A stretch of 64,000 nucleotides of DNA from Methanolacinia petrolearia DSM 11571 (GTDB taxonomy: Archaea > Halobacteriota > Methanomicrobia > Methanomicrobiales > Methanomicrobiaceae). Below are positions 17,922-26,243 of this stretch, piece after piece. Where the stretch lies: positions 1,612,001 to 1,676,000 of the forward strand of contig NC_014507.1 in assembly GCF_000147875.1 (NCBI RefSeq), given 5' to 3'. The position numbers and the translations under genes are program-made. The first letter of the stretch is position 1. Every line of letters starts with the position of its first letter. The notes below the pieces were generated by a model. It was given only the letters and a program-made list of their open reading frames with translations. It made no database searches and was not told the origin of the DNA.

Positions 17922-19430
17922 ATGGAAAAGTCCATTGAAGAGATCAACCGGAGAATACTGGAAGGCAGTGCCCATATAGTAACGGCCGAGGAGATGCCGG
18001 GCATTGTCGACGAACTGGGGGAGGAAGGAGCATTAAAAGAAGTTGATGTCGTAACCACCGGTACATTCGGGGCAATGTGCTCTTCAGGGGCTTTCTTCAA
18101 CTTCGGCCATTCCGACCCGCCGATAAGGATGGAGCGGGCATGGATGAACGATGTCGAACTCTACTCCGGCCTTGCGGCAGTCGACGCGTACCTCGGTGCG
18201 ACGCAGGAATCCGAGACGCAGGGAAGTGCGTATGGCGGAGCTCATGTTATAGAGGATCTCATATCAGGGAAATCCGTAGAACTCCGTGCATCTTCGAAAG
18301 GCACGGACTGCTACCCGAGAAAGACACTTTCGACAGATCTGCTGCTCCACGATCTCAACGAAGCGATAATGTGCAACCCCAGAAACGCGTACCAGAGGTA
18401 TGCGGCCGCGACGAACTCCACCGAGAATACCCTGAATACATACATGGGAACGCTTCTTCCCGAGCACGGAAACGTAAGCTACTCGGGAGCGGGACTCCTT
18501 TCGCCCCTGATCAATGACCCAAAGCTGAAGATGATCGGAAGCGGGGTCCCGATATTTCTCTGCGGAGCAAAGGGAATGATCGTCGGGCAGGGAACTCAGT
18601 CCTCGCCCGGCACGCTCTTCGCAACCCTGATGACGACCGGAGACCTCAAGGAGATGTCCCCCAAGTACCTGCGGGCGGCTACATTCAAAAATTACGGGGT
18701 CTCGTGCTACATAGGTCTGGGTGTGCCGATCCCGGTGACCGACACCGAGATCGTGAGGAACACGGCGGTGCGGGATGAGGATATTACGACCAGTATCGTA
18801 GATTACGGTGTCCCGAGCAGGAACAGGCCGACAATAAAGACTGTAAGCTACGCGGAGCTGAAAAGCGGCAGCGTCGAGATCAACGGCGAGGAGATCAAAA
18901 CCTCATCGCTCTCTTCGTTCAAGAAGGCACGCGAGATCGCAGGAGAGCTGAAGAGGTGGATCTCCTCCGGCCAGATGACGATGGTGCTTCCGACAAGGCC
19001 CTCGGATGCATCGCGGACAGTCAAACCGATGAAAGAGTCGAAACGGACCCCACGGGTTATGGAGATCATGGAGCGCAACATCACATGCATCTCAGAGGAC
19101 GCCGATATCAAAACCGCAGCGAAGAAGCTCCTCCGGGGCGAGACGAACCATCTTCCCGTCCTGAACAAGGAGAACAAGGTCGTCGGAATCGTTACGACAT
19201 ACGATGTCTCGAAGGCGATCATAAAAGAGAATGTCAATGACAGCGTCTCGATGGTGATGTCGAGGAGCGTAATCACGACGACTCCCGAAGAGGCAGTCGA
19301 TATCGCGGCGATGAAACTCGAGAGGAACAACATCAGCGCCCTGCCGGTTATTGATCCCGAAGGAAAACTTCTCGGGATTCTTACCGGAACGGATCTCGGA
19401 AAACTGCTCGGGAGGAGGTGGTACAAATGA
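17922..19430 (+). CDS. L-aspartate semialdehyde sulfurtransferase (DUF39) with CBS pair
   Basis: A 502-residue protein. Residues 1-360 are the DUF39 (COG1900) domain and residues about 380-500 are two CBS motifs (MEIMERNITCISEDADIKTA; VMSRSVITTTPEEAVDIAA). In methanogens this domain, with the NIL-ferredoxin encoded next, converts aspartate semialdehyde and sulfide to homocysteine (MA1821/MA1822 pair of Methanosarcina acetivorans). Conserved Cys residues lie in GAMCSSGAFF (about 54) and KGTDCYPRK (about 131). The CBS pair probably senses an adenosyl ligand. The stop overlaps the next start as ATGA, so expression is coupled. Confidence 0.93.
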   Translation: MEKSIEEINRRILEGSAHIVTAEEMPGIVDELGEEGALKEVDVVTTGTFGAMCSSGAFFNFGHSDPPIRMERAWMNDVELYSGLAAVDAYLGATQESETQGSAYGGAHVIEDLISGKSVELRASSKGTDCYPRKTLSTDLLLHDLNEAIMCNPRNAYQRYAAATNSTENTLNTYMGTLLPEHGNVSYSGAGLLSPLINDPKLKMIGSGVPIFLCGAKGMIVGQGTQSSPGTLFATLMTTGDLKEMSPKYLRAATFKNYGVSCYIGLGVPIPVTDTEIVRNTAVRDEDITTSIVDYGVPSRNRPTIKTVSYAELKSGSVEINGEEIKTSSLSSFKKAREIAGELKRWISSGQMTMVLPTRPSDASRTVKPMKESKRTPRVMEIMERNITCISEDADIKTAAKKLLRGETNHLPVLNKENKVVGIVTTYDVSKAIIKENVNDSVSMVMSRSVITTTPEEAVDIAAMKLERNNISALPVIDPEGKLLGILTGTDLGKLLGRRWYK

Positions 19431-19813
19431 AACTCCTTGTCAGGTTCCATAAAAGACGCGGCCAGGAGCCGATTATCGCGAGGACTGTCCTCGACACCGG
19501 CGTCCTGATAAACGTGGAGAGGGCCTACATCGAATCCATGGACGGCGAGGTCCTGATAGATGTCCCCAACGACAAGGCGAAGCTTGTATGCGAGAGGCTG
19601 AAGGCGTTCGGGGCCGAAGTAGAAAGGCTCGAAGAATCGGTGAGGCGCAAAGAGGAGGAATGCATCGACTGCGGGGAGTGCATCAGTATCTGCCCGCAGG
19701 GCGTCTTCTCCTTCGACAAGGACTGGAACATCACGATGAAGCAGGAGAACTGCGTTCTCTGCGGAAAATGCGTGGAGTCGTGCCCGCATTCGGCGCTCTC
19801 CATCCACCAGTAG
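19427..19813 (+). CDS. NIL-domain ferredoxin of the homocysteine pathway
   Basis: A 128-residue partner of the preceding sulfurtransferase. I chose ATG 19427 because GGAGGAGGT lies seven bases upstream inside the previous gene. Residues 1-75 form a NIL domain (ligand-binding, often found in methionine transporters). Residues about 75-128 carry two 4Fe-4S motifs, CIDCGECISICPQG and CVLCGKCVESCPHS. It presumably donates electrons or handles sulfur during homocysteine synthesis, as shown for the Methanosarcina homologue. The order DUF39, NIL-ferredoxin, COG2122 here unites three genes linked to sulfide assimilation. Confidence 0.93.
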   Translation: MKLLVRFHKRRGQEPIIARTVLDTGVLINVERAYIESMDGEVLIDVPNDKAKLVCERLKAFGAEVERLEESVRRKEEECIDCGECISICPQGVFSFDKDWNITMKQENCVLCGKCVESCPHSALSIHQ

Positions 19814-19816
19814 GAT

Positions 19817-20521
19817 ATGCTCAGGGAACTGTTCAGGTATAAAACCACATTCGCCACGATACTTGCCGACGATGCGAAGTTCTTCGAACCGGCAAAGGAG
19901 GCGATGATCGATGCGAGACTTGAGATCGAATCAGAGATCTCGGTAAACCCCCTTTTTTTATCCAGCCTTGTCCCGGTCGAAAAAGAGACCGAATCCGTAC
20001 ACGTGGAGAGGATGGTCAGTGCAGCAAAGAAAGCCGGAACGGGCCCGATGGCTGCGGTCGCCGGAACGATTGCATGGGCGGGAGTGGAAGCGATGAAAGA
20101 AAACGGAGCCAAGGCGGCGGTTATAGACAACGGCGGGGACATCGCCCTGTTCTCGGATAAGGAGATCAGGATCGGACTGTACGCAGGGAATTCTTCGATG
20201 AGCAAAAAATCGGCATTTATCATTCCGCCCGGAAAAGAGATCTACGGAGTATGCACGTCATCGGCAACCGTAGGGCCTTCGATCTCGTTCGGAGTCGCCG
20301 ATTCTGTCACCGTATTCTCAGCCGACGTCTCCCTTGCCGATGCATGGGCGACGATGATCTGCAACGACCTGAGATCGCCGATCTCTGAATATCCCATGAA
20401 TATCGATGAGATGGGGGTAGACGGTGTATTCGCAACGTTCGGAAAAGAGAGTGCCGGGTGGGGTATTCTGCCTGAGATCAGGGCGGCGATAGTTGACACC
20501 GGCCTGATAACTTCGGGCTGA
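19817..20521 (+). CDS. UPF0280/COG2122 ApbE-like protein
   Basis: A 234-residue protein of the UPF0280 (COG2122) family, related in fold to the flavin transferase ApbE. Conserved blocks include GTGPMAAVAGTIAWAGVEA, the DNGGDIAL motif, and GVCTSSATVGPS(I)SFG. The Methanosarcina homologue MA1715 is reported to aid sulfide assimilation and homocysteine synthesis, which fits its position three bases after the NIL-ferredoxin gene. The start ATG 19817 lies just after the upstream stop. The enzymatic reaction is not established. Confidence 0.9.
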   Translation: MLRELFRYKTTFATILADDAKFFEPAKEAMIDARLEIESEISVNPLFLSSLVPVEKETESVHVERMVSAAKKAGTGPMAAVAGTIAWAGVEAMKENGAKAAVIDNGGDIALFSDKEIRIGLYAGNSSMSKKSAFIIPPGKEIYGVCTSSATVGPSISFGVADSVTVFSADVSLADAWATMICNDLRSPISEYPMNIDEMGVDGVFATFGKESAGWGILPEIRAAIVDTGLITSG

Positions 20522-20523
20522 AC

Positions 20524-20919
20524 CTACCACTCAAGGGAATTTGCATATTCTACTGCTTTGGTGTACGCCTTTCTGCCCGAAAACTTCCTCAGTATCTTCT
20601 CCCCGTCGGAAACATAGATGATCCCGTTATTATCCTCGATAATAAACCAGAGTTCGAAGATATCGAAATTTTCTATAAAGACTCCTTTTTCGAGCGACGA
20701 GGCGGGCTGGAGCATGAGGCGGTCGATAACGATCTCCGAGGGGTCCATCCTGAAATAATAATAGAACACCTGGAACGCATGCAGGAAATCGGATACCAGG
20801 AGCTCATTTTTGACTTCATCGTCGAGATCATCGATAATCGACGACAGCCTGTCATAATTGTCTTCGGCAATATCAAGTATCTGATCGGCAAGTTCGGCAA
20901 GTTCGATGCTGTCGGTCAT
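20524..20919 (-). CDS. Hypothetical protein, acidic
   Basis: A 131-residue acidic protein (many Asp/Glu/Ile/Leu). The first 45 residues are probably helical (ELADQILDIAEDNYDRLSSI); the rest mixes helix and strand, with FYYYFRMDPSEIVIDRL and IIYVSDGEKILRKFSGRKAY. No membrane segment, Cys or known motif is visible. It converges on the UPF0280 gene, with two bases between stops. The steady coding character over 131 codons makes a real gene likely. I do not recognise a family. Confidence 0.7.
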   Translation of the reverse strand: MTDSIELAELADQILDIAEDNYDRLSSIIDDLDDEVKNELLVSDFLHAFQVFYYYFRMDPSEIVIDRLMLQPASSLEKGVFIENFDIFELWFIIEDNNGIIYVSDGEKILRKFSGRKAYTKAVEYANSLEW

Positions 20920-21025
20920 AACTATTCTTTCTATTCTAATCCTCCCTGATTCATCCTATTTAGAATATGCAATAATAAAAATACCTGAATGATGACGGAT
21001 GGCTATGGCCGGCAGATGCATCGCC
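20920..21025. other. Spacer left of repeat copy A
   Basis: Contains the upstream region of the 131-residue protein gene and an inverted repeat GCCGGC at 21008-21013 and 21022-21027 that leads into repeat copy A. Nothing else is recognisable. Confidence 0.4.
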
Positions 21026-21307
21026 GGCAACCCCCCGCCGCGGGTCGCTCCGCAGACCCGCGGATCGGCCCCGACCTCGGGGCCTCTCCTTTGCGATAAC
21101 CGCTCAGGGGATAGCGAGTATCCCCTGAGCGGAGAGATGCGGGATATTCCTAGCGTGTTTTACTGCAGAGAAAATTCATAAAAAAAACAAATTCAACAGC
21201 CCGGGGGACCCTTGCCGGTCCCTTGGGCGTGCCGTGAATGGCTATCTTAAGGCAAGGCCCCTGGGCAGGGGCCGTCCGGCGGCCCGGCCGCCGGTGCCGG
21301 GGTCGCC
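21026..21307 (+). repeat. Structured 282-bp non-coding element, copy A
   Basis: Ends are GGCAACCCC (21026-21034) and GGGGTCGCC (21299-21307), an imperfect terminal inverted repeat. Inside are six hairpins: H1 CCGCGGGTC/GACCCGCGG (21038-21063), H2 GGCCCCGA/TCGGGGCC, H3 a perfect 14-bp stem CCGCTCAGGGGATA/TATCCCCTGAGCGG (21100-21132), H4 GGGGGACC/GGTCCCTT with G-T pairs, H5 GGCCCC/GGGGCC and H6 CCGGCGGC/GCCGCCGG. Unpaired blocks AGCGTGT, TTCAACAG and GGCAAGGCCCC are also conserved. Copies B (51858-52138) and C (55602-55884) match in length, order and sequence. No reading frame is conserved. It could be a non-autonomous mobile element or a structured RNA. Confidence 0.88.
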
Positions 21308-21375
21308 TAAAGGACCCGGATTTTATAGCAAAGCGTATCATTTATCAGATTTAAGATAGCAGTTACTCATCAGCG

Positions 21376-22203
21376 ATGTTCCAGGTATTCCTGATACTGT
21401 CATTAGTCCTGTTTGTCCTCTTCCTGGTCCCCTCGAAGTACAGGAGATATTTCGCCGCGGGAGGCTGGTCTTTCCTCGGGATCTTCTTCGTCCTCTTCTC
21501 TTTCGGCCACGTGGCGGAGAACGAATTCATCTACCCTGTGGCAGCGGTGCTCTCACTTCCGTTGTTTATTATAACGATCGCTGCATCTTATTCCGGGAAC
21601 AGAACGGCATTCCGGATAACGACGGTGGCTGCGGTGGCGTTCATTGTTTATTCAGTAATCGCACCCAACCAGGCGATATCGGAATGGCTGATCAGGATGC
21701 AGGTGGACAACACGATCCTCGCTCTCGCCATGATCGGGCATCCTGCCGCGGCTCCTTCATGGGACTGTATCCTGAGCAACGGCTACGGGATTATAATCAC
21801 ATTCTCGTGTACGCCCATCGTCGGGACGGCGGTGATGCTCGGAATGGCAACAGGTATCGATGCAAACCTGAAACAGAAGATCGCGGCTGCCGGGTTCGTG
21901 ATCCTCTCGCTGGCCGCCCTCAATATCGCGAGGCTCGTATTCGTAGTCAAGGCGTACTCGGAGCAGTGGTTCCCTTATTTCACTGACTTTGCATCGGGCG
22001 GATTTCCTGGACACGAGAGCTTCTTCTGGGCGCACAACGTCATAGGCAGGATCAGCTTCACTTTCCTTGCGATAATCCTTGTCGGGTGGGGACTGACGTA
22101 TTTCATCCCGGATTTGAGGAAATTTTACCGCGAGATTCTCTACTTTTACTATAACGGGTTGAAAAAGATCTCCTCTTGCCGGTTTGACATGAAAGATATT
22201 TGA
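21376..22203 (+). CDS. artA: Archaeosortase A
   Basis: A 275-residue polytopic membrane protein with seven or eight helices. The catalytic residues of the exosortase/archaeosortase superfamily are visible: C145 in FSCTPIVG, R186 in NIARLVFV and R225 in HNVIGRISF. Their spacings (41 and 39) match those I recall for Haloferax ArtA (Cys173, Arg214, Arg253). The enzyme cleaves near the C-terminal PGF-CTERM tripartite signal of surface proteins and couples them to a lipid. No PGF-CTERM substrate is seen in this window. A TATA-like TTTTATAGC lies near 21321. The last codons overlap the next gene. Confidence 0.9.
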   Translation: MFQVFLILSLVLFVLFLVPSKYRRYFAAGGWSFLGIFFVLFSFGHVAENEFIYPVAAVLSLPLFIITIAASYSGNRTAFRITTVAAVAFIVYSVIAPNQAISEWLIRMQVDNTILALAMIGHPAAAPSWDCILSNGYGIIITFSCTPIVGTAVMLGMATGIDANLKQKIAAAGFVILSLAALNIARLVFVVKAYSEQWFPYFTDFASGGFPGHESFFWAHNVIGRISFTFLAIILVGWGLTYFIPDLRKFYREILYFYYNGLKKISSCRFDMKDI

Positions 22204-22580
22204 CCCCAGATCCGAACTCCCTGAACTTCCGGGGATTTTATAGAGCAATTAAGATAATTATATCCCGCTCTCCGCAAAATAAGTACTGCGTGCGTCAGGA
22301 AGATATCGACTGGAAAATATACCATATTGTCGTCGACGAAAACAGCGTTTCCGCAGACGATATTTTATCCAAAACCGGTTTTGACAGGGAAACAGTAACG
22401 GGATCCCTGAAAAGGCTCGAGTTGAGCAGCCTTATAGAATATGACGGCGAAACGGCAAGGATACTCTCTCTTCACGAGATGCTCCTGAAATGCAGTATAA
22501 AGAATGCCGCGGCGGATCCCGAGAGTCCCATAATTATAGAGAACGGCGTTATCAAAGAGAACCCGAATTACAAGAGATAA
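22200..22580 (+). CDS. Small winged-helix protein
   Basis: Up to 126 residues from a TTG at 22200 that overlaps the artA stop (TTGA). The start is uncertain: no strong ribosome-binding site is present and the next in-frame GTG lies about 30 codons on. Residues about 45-85 look like a winged helix ([34 protein letters not shown]). It is followed nine bases later by the trm56 gene. Its target is unknown; co-expression with artA and Trm56 is suggested only by the spacing. Confidence 0.75.
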   Translation: MTPDPNSLNFRGFYRAIKIIISRSPQNKYCVRQEDIDWKIYHIVVDENSVSADDILSKTGFDRETVTGSLKRLELSSLIEYDGETARILSLHEMLLKCSIKNAAADPESPIIIENGVIKENPNYKR

Positions 22581-22588
22581 GGTGCCGA

Positions 22589-23113
22589 ATGACAGAAAAA
22601 GTATGTGTCCTCCGTCTCGGCCACAGGCCGGAGAGGGACAGGCGAGTTACAACCCATGTCGGACTTACAGCCCGTGCACTTGGTGCCGAAGGTATGTACC
22701 TGGCATCCGAAGACAAGAATATAAAACAGTCCATCGATGACGTTGCCGAAAGGTGGGGAGGAAATTTCTTCGTCGAAACGGGAGTCGGGTGGAAGAAATG
22801 TGTCAACGACTGGAAGGCCGACGGAGGCGTGGTCGTCCACCTAACGATGTACGGCGTTCCGATGACATCAGCCATCGAAGAGATCAAAAAACATGAAAAG
22901 GTTCTGGTGGTCGTCGGAGCGGAGAAGGTTCCGGCGGACATCTACAACATGACAGATTACAATGTCTCAGTTACGACCCAGCCGCATTCAGAGATCTCAA
23001 GCCTTGCTCTTTTTCTCGATCATCTCTCCGACGGCAAAAACCTCAATCTCGAATTTCCGGATGCAGATCTAAAGATAGACCCCTGCGAGAGAGGGAAGAG
23101 GTTCAAGGATTGA
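22589..23113 (+). CDS. tRNA (cytidine-56 2'-O)-methyltransferase
   Basis: A 174-residue member of the archaeal Trm56 (aTrm56) family, a SPOUT-class enzyme that 2'-O-methylates C56 in the T-loop of tRNA using S-adenosylmethionine. The N-terminus [20 protein letters not shown] and the knot-forming segments VVVHLTMYG and [13 protein letters not shown] are characteristic. ATG 22589 follows AAGGTG closely. The stop overlaps the next start (TTGA). Length is typical. Confidence 0.92.
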   Translation: MTEKVCVLRLGHRPERDRRVTTHVGLTARALGAEGMYLASEDKNIKQSIDDVAERWGGNFFVETGVGWKKCVNDWKADGGVVVHLTMYGVPMTSAIEEIKKHEKVLVVVGAEKVPADIYNMTDYNVSVTTQPHSEISSLALFLDHLSDGKNLNLEFPDADLKIDPCERGKRFKD

Positions 23114-24195
23114 AGGGGCGTGTTCTTGTCGCGGGGTTTGCAACACGGCATGTTGCCTGCTCTGCGAAAAATGCCGGATACGAGGTCCATGCGATAGATG
23201 CGTTCTGCGATCAGGATCTGCAGTGGAATACGAAATCCTGCACTATCTTCGAGGATCTCGAATCGCTTCCCGGGCAGATAGAAGAGATCTGCAAAGAGAT
23301 CGATCCCGATTATCTCGTGGTAACGTCGGGTGCAGAGGAGATCTCTGTCTCGAAGAAGATATCCGGAAGCTGTAAGGATAAAGCAGGGATCTTTACAGAC
23401 AAACGGAAGATACAGGATTTCTTCCGGGAGAACTCGATCAGGGTTCCTGCGATCCTTTCCGACGGAAGCTACCCCACCATGCTCAAACCCTGCAAAGGAG
23501 CGGGCGGCTGGAGAAATACTGTCGTAGAATCCCCGGAGGAGGAAAACAACTTCTGTGAGATGTGGCCGGAGACACCATATATCCGCCAGGAGGTCGTAAA
23601 AGGAATCCCGTGCAGCGTATCGTGCATCGCATCCGGCGGAAGGGCGAAGGCGATCGCCGCAAATCTCCAGTATCTCAGGGGAGGCGACGGTGAGCGGGCC
23701 TACGGTTTCGCAGGCGCCGCGACTCCTTTTACGAACGAAAAGGCCGGTGAACTCATGAAAGAGGCCGAAAGGATCGCATCTTTATCGGGCTGCACCGGCT
23801 CGATAGGCATCGACTTCATCCTCTCGGACGACGGGATCTACGCAATCGAGGTCAACCCGCGTTTCCAGGCGACGCTTGATATCATCGAGATGTCGACAGG
23901 TTTCAACATATTTGAAGCGCACATAAACGCCTGCAAAGGAATAATCCCCGGATCTTTGCCCAAAGCAAAAAAGGTGATCGCAAGGAGGATCATATTCGCG
24001 GATCGCGATCTGATCGTTAAGGACGACCTGAAGAAATACTACCCGTACGTAGCAGATATTCCCCGTAAAAACAGCCAAATAGAAGAAGGCGGAGCGATAA
24101 TCAGTGTTTACGGAGAAGGGGACACTCTTGCAGGTGCCGAATCGTCACTGGATAAAACTATTAAAGAAATTGGCAGATATATAAGCAGATGGTAG
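23110..24195 (+). CDS. ATP-grasp carboligase-like enzyme
   Basis: A 361-residue ATP-grasp protein of the COG2232-like group. The N-terminus is a Rossmann-like preATP-grasp domain ([20 protein letters not shown]). The ATP-binding part includes [15 protein letters not shown] (lysine and glycine loop), [15 protein letters not shown], and metal ligands in [20 protein letters not shown]. These enzymes join a carboxylate to an amine or thiol using ATP. A MfnD-type role (glutamate-tyramine ligation in methanofuran synthesis) is one possibility that I cannot confirm. TTG 23110 overlaps the trm56 stop; the end overlaps the tfe start. Confidence 0.85.
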   Translation: MKGRVLVAGFATRHVACSAKNAGYEVHAIDAFCDQDLQWNTKSCTIFEDLESLPGQIEEICKEIDPDYLVVTSGAEEISVSKKISGSCKDKAGIFTDKRKIQDFFRENSIRVPAILSDGSYPTMLKPCKGAGGWRNTVVESPEEENNFCEMWPETPYIRQEVVKGIPCSVSCIASGGRAKAIAANLQYLRGGDGERAYGFAGAATPFTNEKAGELMKEAERIASLSGCTGSIGIDFILSDDGIYAIEVNPRFQATLDIIEMSTGFNIFEAHINACKGIIPGSLPKAKKVIARRIIFADRDLIVKDDLKKYYPYVADIPRKNSQIEEGGAIISVYGEGDTLAGAESSLDKTIKEIGRYISRW

Positions 24196-24710
24196 CTGTA
24201 GAAGATGCACTTAAAAACGATGCGGTAAGAGCCTATCTCTTTCGCCTCGTCGGGGAAGAGGGGCTTGATTTAATCGATAAATTTCCTTTGGAGGGTGAAT
24301 ACAGCGACGAGGATCTTGCCGAGAGAACGGGGATCAACTTAAACAGCGTCAGGCATACCCTTTACACTCTCTACGGAAAGCGTCTGGCCGAATACCGCCG
24401 TATAAAGAATGCCGAGACAGGCTGGCTCACCTATCTCTGGGTCATGAAGTTCGAAAACCTCGACGCAACTCTCTCCGAAGAGATGGATGACATTCTTGAG
24501 ATTCTCAAGGCGAGAGAGGATTACGAACTCCTGAACGACTTCTATATCTGCAACAAATGCGGCCTGAGATATACGTTCGACGAGGCGATGGCGAGGGACT
24601 TCATATGCATCAACTGCGATGAGAAGATGGACCATTTCGACAACGATCTCCTTGCCGAAGCTCTGAAGCGGCGTGTCGACGCCATAAAGGAAAACCTGGG
24701 GAAAGTGTGA
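24189..24710 (+). CDS. tfe: Transcription factor E (TFE alpha)
   Basis: A 173-residue archaeal TFE, related to the large subunit of eukaryotic TFIIE. The N-terminal extended winged helix (YSDEDLAERTGINLNSVRHT, then LYTLYGKRLAEYRR) helps melt promoter DNA. The C-terminal zinc ribbon has four cysteines in YICNKCGLRYTF and DFICINCDEKM. Length is usual. The start overlaps the previous stop and the end overlaps the next GTG start, placing it in a compact run of housekeeping genes. Confidence 0.95.
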   Translation: MVAVEDALKNDAVRAYLFRLVGEEGLDLIDKFPLEGEYSDEDLAERTGINLNSVRHTLYTLYGKRLAEYRRIKNAETGWLTYLWVMKFENLDATLSEEMDDILEILKAREDYELLNDFYICNKCGLRYTFDEAMARDFICINCDEKMDHFDNDLLAEALKRRVDAIKENLGKV

Positions 24711-25198
24711 AGATATCAGATATAGATCCAATAACTCTTTTAAAAAAATCAGGCTGTCCTGATAACGTCATCGAACACTGTATTTCAGTACGGGATCTTG
24801 CGGTGGTCTTCGCCCGAAATGCACCGGTGGACAGGGAACTTGTAGAAAAGGGAGCGCTTCTTCACGACATCGGACGCTGCCGGACGCATTCGATTGCTCA
24901 CGGTCAGGCGGGTGCAGAGATCTGCAGGGATTACGGGCTCCCGGAAGAGATCTGCCGCATCGTCGAGACGCATATAGGTGCAGGACTAACCGCAGAAGAA
25001 TGCCGCGAGGAAGGGCTCAAACCCATCGATTGCGTTCCGAAAACCCTTGAGGAGAAGATCGTTGCGCATGCCGACAACCTGATCAAGGGCACAAAAGAGA
25101 TTACAATCGATGAAAGACTTCGTCTTTCGGCAAACCTGTCTGAGGCTGCCAGGAAGAGAATGAAGGACCTCTCGGACGAGATCGAGAAGTACAGGTAA
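24707..25198 (+). CDS. HD-domain phosphohydrolase, small archaeal type
   Basis: A 163-residue HD-domain protein of the TIGR00295-like archaeal group. Metal ligands are visible: His in CISVRDLAV context, His-Asp in GALLHDIGRCRTHS, two histidines in the IAHGQAGAEI and VETHIGAG segments, and Asp in VAHADNLIKG. GTG 24707 overlaps the tfe stop. The family acts on phosphate esters of unknown identity. It is the last gene of the plus-strand run, converging on the ACT regulator with one base between stops. Confidence 0.88.
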   Translation: MKISDIDPITLLKKSGCPDNVIEHCISVRDLAVVFARNAPVDRELVEKGALLHDIGRCRTHSIAHGQAGAEICRDYGLPEEICRIVETHIGAGLTAEECREEGLKPIDCVPKTLEEKIVAHADNLIKGTKEITIDERLRLSANLSEAARKRMKDLSDEIEKYR

Positions 25199-25199
25199 T

Positions 25200-25700
25200 T
25201 CAGATTACTATTTTTCTGACCTGAGGGAGCGACCTGAGCTCTTCATATACGGTCGCGGGAAGGTTGGACTCAAGTATTACTACGAGTTTCGGGTCCTCGG
25301 ACAGCACGGGATCGGTTACGAATATCTGTCTTATCGAGAGGTTGTGATCGGTTATCACCTTGACGGCCGCACCGACGATTCCTTTCTGGGCGGCGTCCTT
25401 CGGGTATATCGTGATGACGGCAAGACCGAGTGCATCCGCAACCTGCGTCAGGTCAGGCGTCACACGCAGGTTGAGAAATATATCCCTGATCTCCTTAAGG
25501 CTTAGTATCCTTTTTGCGGTTGCGTCGATTACCCTCCGGTCGGTTCCGATCTTCTTCGCAATGTGTGTCGCAGGGATCTCGATCCCGTTGCAGACTATGC
25601 GCCCCTTCTCGTTTATTCCCAGTCCATTCTCCAAAAAATACTTGACTACCATCGTCTGAGACGGCGAATCGGCAAATTCACGGAGAATTTGAGTCCACAT
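25200..25700 (-). CDS. ACT-domain regulator of amino acid metabolism (COG2150-like)
   Basis: A 166-residue protein. The N-terminal 80 residues carry a helix-turn-helix (PATHIAKKIGTDRRVIDATAKRIL), and the C-terminal half is an ACT domain (AVITIYPKDAAQKGIVGAAVKVITDHNLSIRQIFV). ACT domains bind amino acids, so this is probably an amino-acid-responsive regulator as annotated for archaeal COG2150 proteins. The target is unknown. The upstream stretch 25700-25859 holds AT-rich promoter-like DNA before the tRNA gene. Confidence 0.87.
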   Translation of the reverse strand: MWTQILREFADSPSQTMVVKYFLENGLGINEKGRIVCNGIEIPATHIAKKIGTDRRVIDATAKRILSLKEIRDIFLNLRVTPDLTQVADALGLAVITIYPKDAAQKGIVGAAVKVITDHNLSIRQIFVTDPVLSEDPKLVVILESNLPATVYEELRSLPQVRKIVI

Positions 25701-25859
25701 GAATAATCATATCCATCTTTGTATGTAAATATACATCGGTTTGAGGAAATGCAGGATACTTTAAATACCGGATCTCTTTTAAAATCAAAAACAGCCAAAA
25801 TCCTGACATCAAAATCGTAAGTTATTTTATCTTGGAAGTCCTTTTTATTAAGGTCACAG

Positions 25860-25944
25860 GCGAGGGTTGCCAAGCCAGGTCAAAGGCGCTAGGTTGAGGG
25901 CCTAGTCACGTAGGTGTTCGAGGGTTCGAATCCCTTCCCTCGCA
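25860..25944 (+). tRNA. tRNA-Leu (GAG)
   Basis: An 85-nt tRNA with acceptor arms GCGAGGG and CCCTCGC plus discriminator A. The D-arm region is TTGCCAAGCC..AGGTCAAAGGCG, the anticodon arm CTAGG-TTGAGGG-CCTAG gives anticodon GAG, there is a long variable arm typical of leucine tRNAs, and the T-arm is AGGGTTCGAATCCCT. CCA is not encoded (TTT follows). GAG reads CUC and CUU. Confidence 0.96.
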
Positions 25945-26243
25945 TTTTTGATTTTAAAGTTTATTATAATTTTAATCTGACTTTTTTCTAAAAAGCTTAA
26001 TTATTATTTCATGAGATCCATAAAGTGCAAAACTTTGCGAAATTGCGAGAAATCTGCAAGTACTTCCGGGGGCTAAAAGGACCGACTCAAGATCGATTCT
26101 CACAGAAGTGTAATGGAGGAGATGATTAAAATCTACGTTCCCTACATGGTCCTGGCAAGCCCTCAATGAACGAGGGCAAAGCGATAAATATGATGGCAAA
26201 AAACCTGACGACATTAAACCACTGGAAAAAGTGGGGATGTACA

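Noticed and set aside
21026-21307. Structured element as a simple transcription terminator or attenuator
   Set aside because: Six conserved hairpins with terminal repeats and about 282 bases of length exceed a terminator, and there is no consistent T-run or gene orientation around the three copies.
21026-21307. Structured element as part of an rRNA or tRNA gene
   Set aside because: No tRNA cloverleaf or rRNA motif can be found inside it; only the last 15 bases resemble a tRNA-Leu start.
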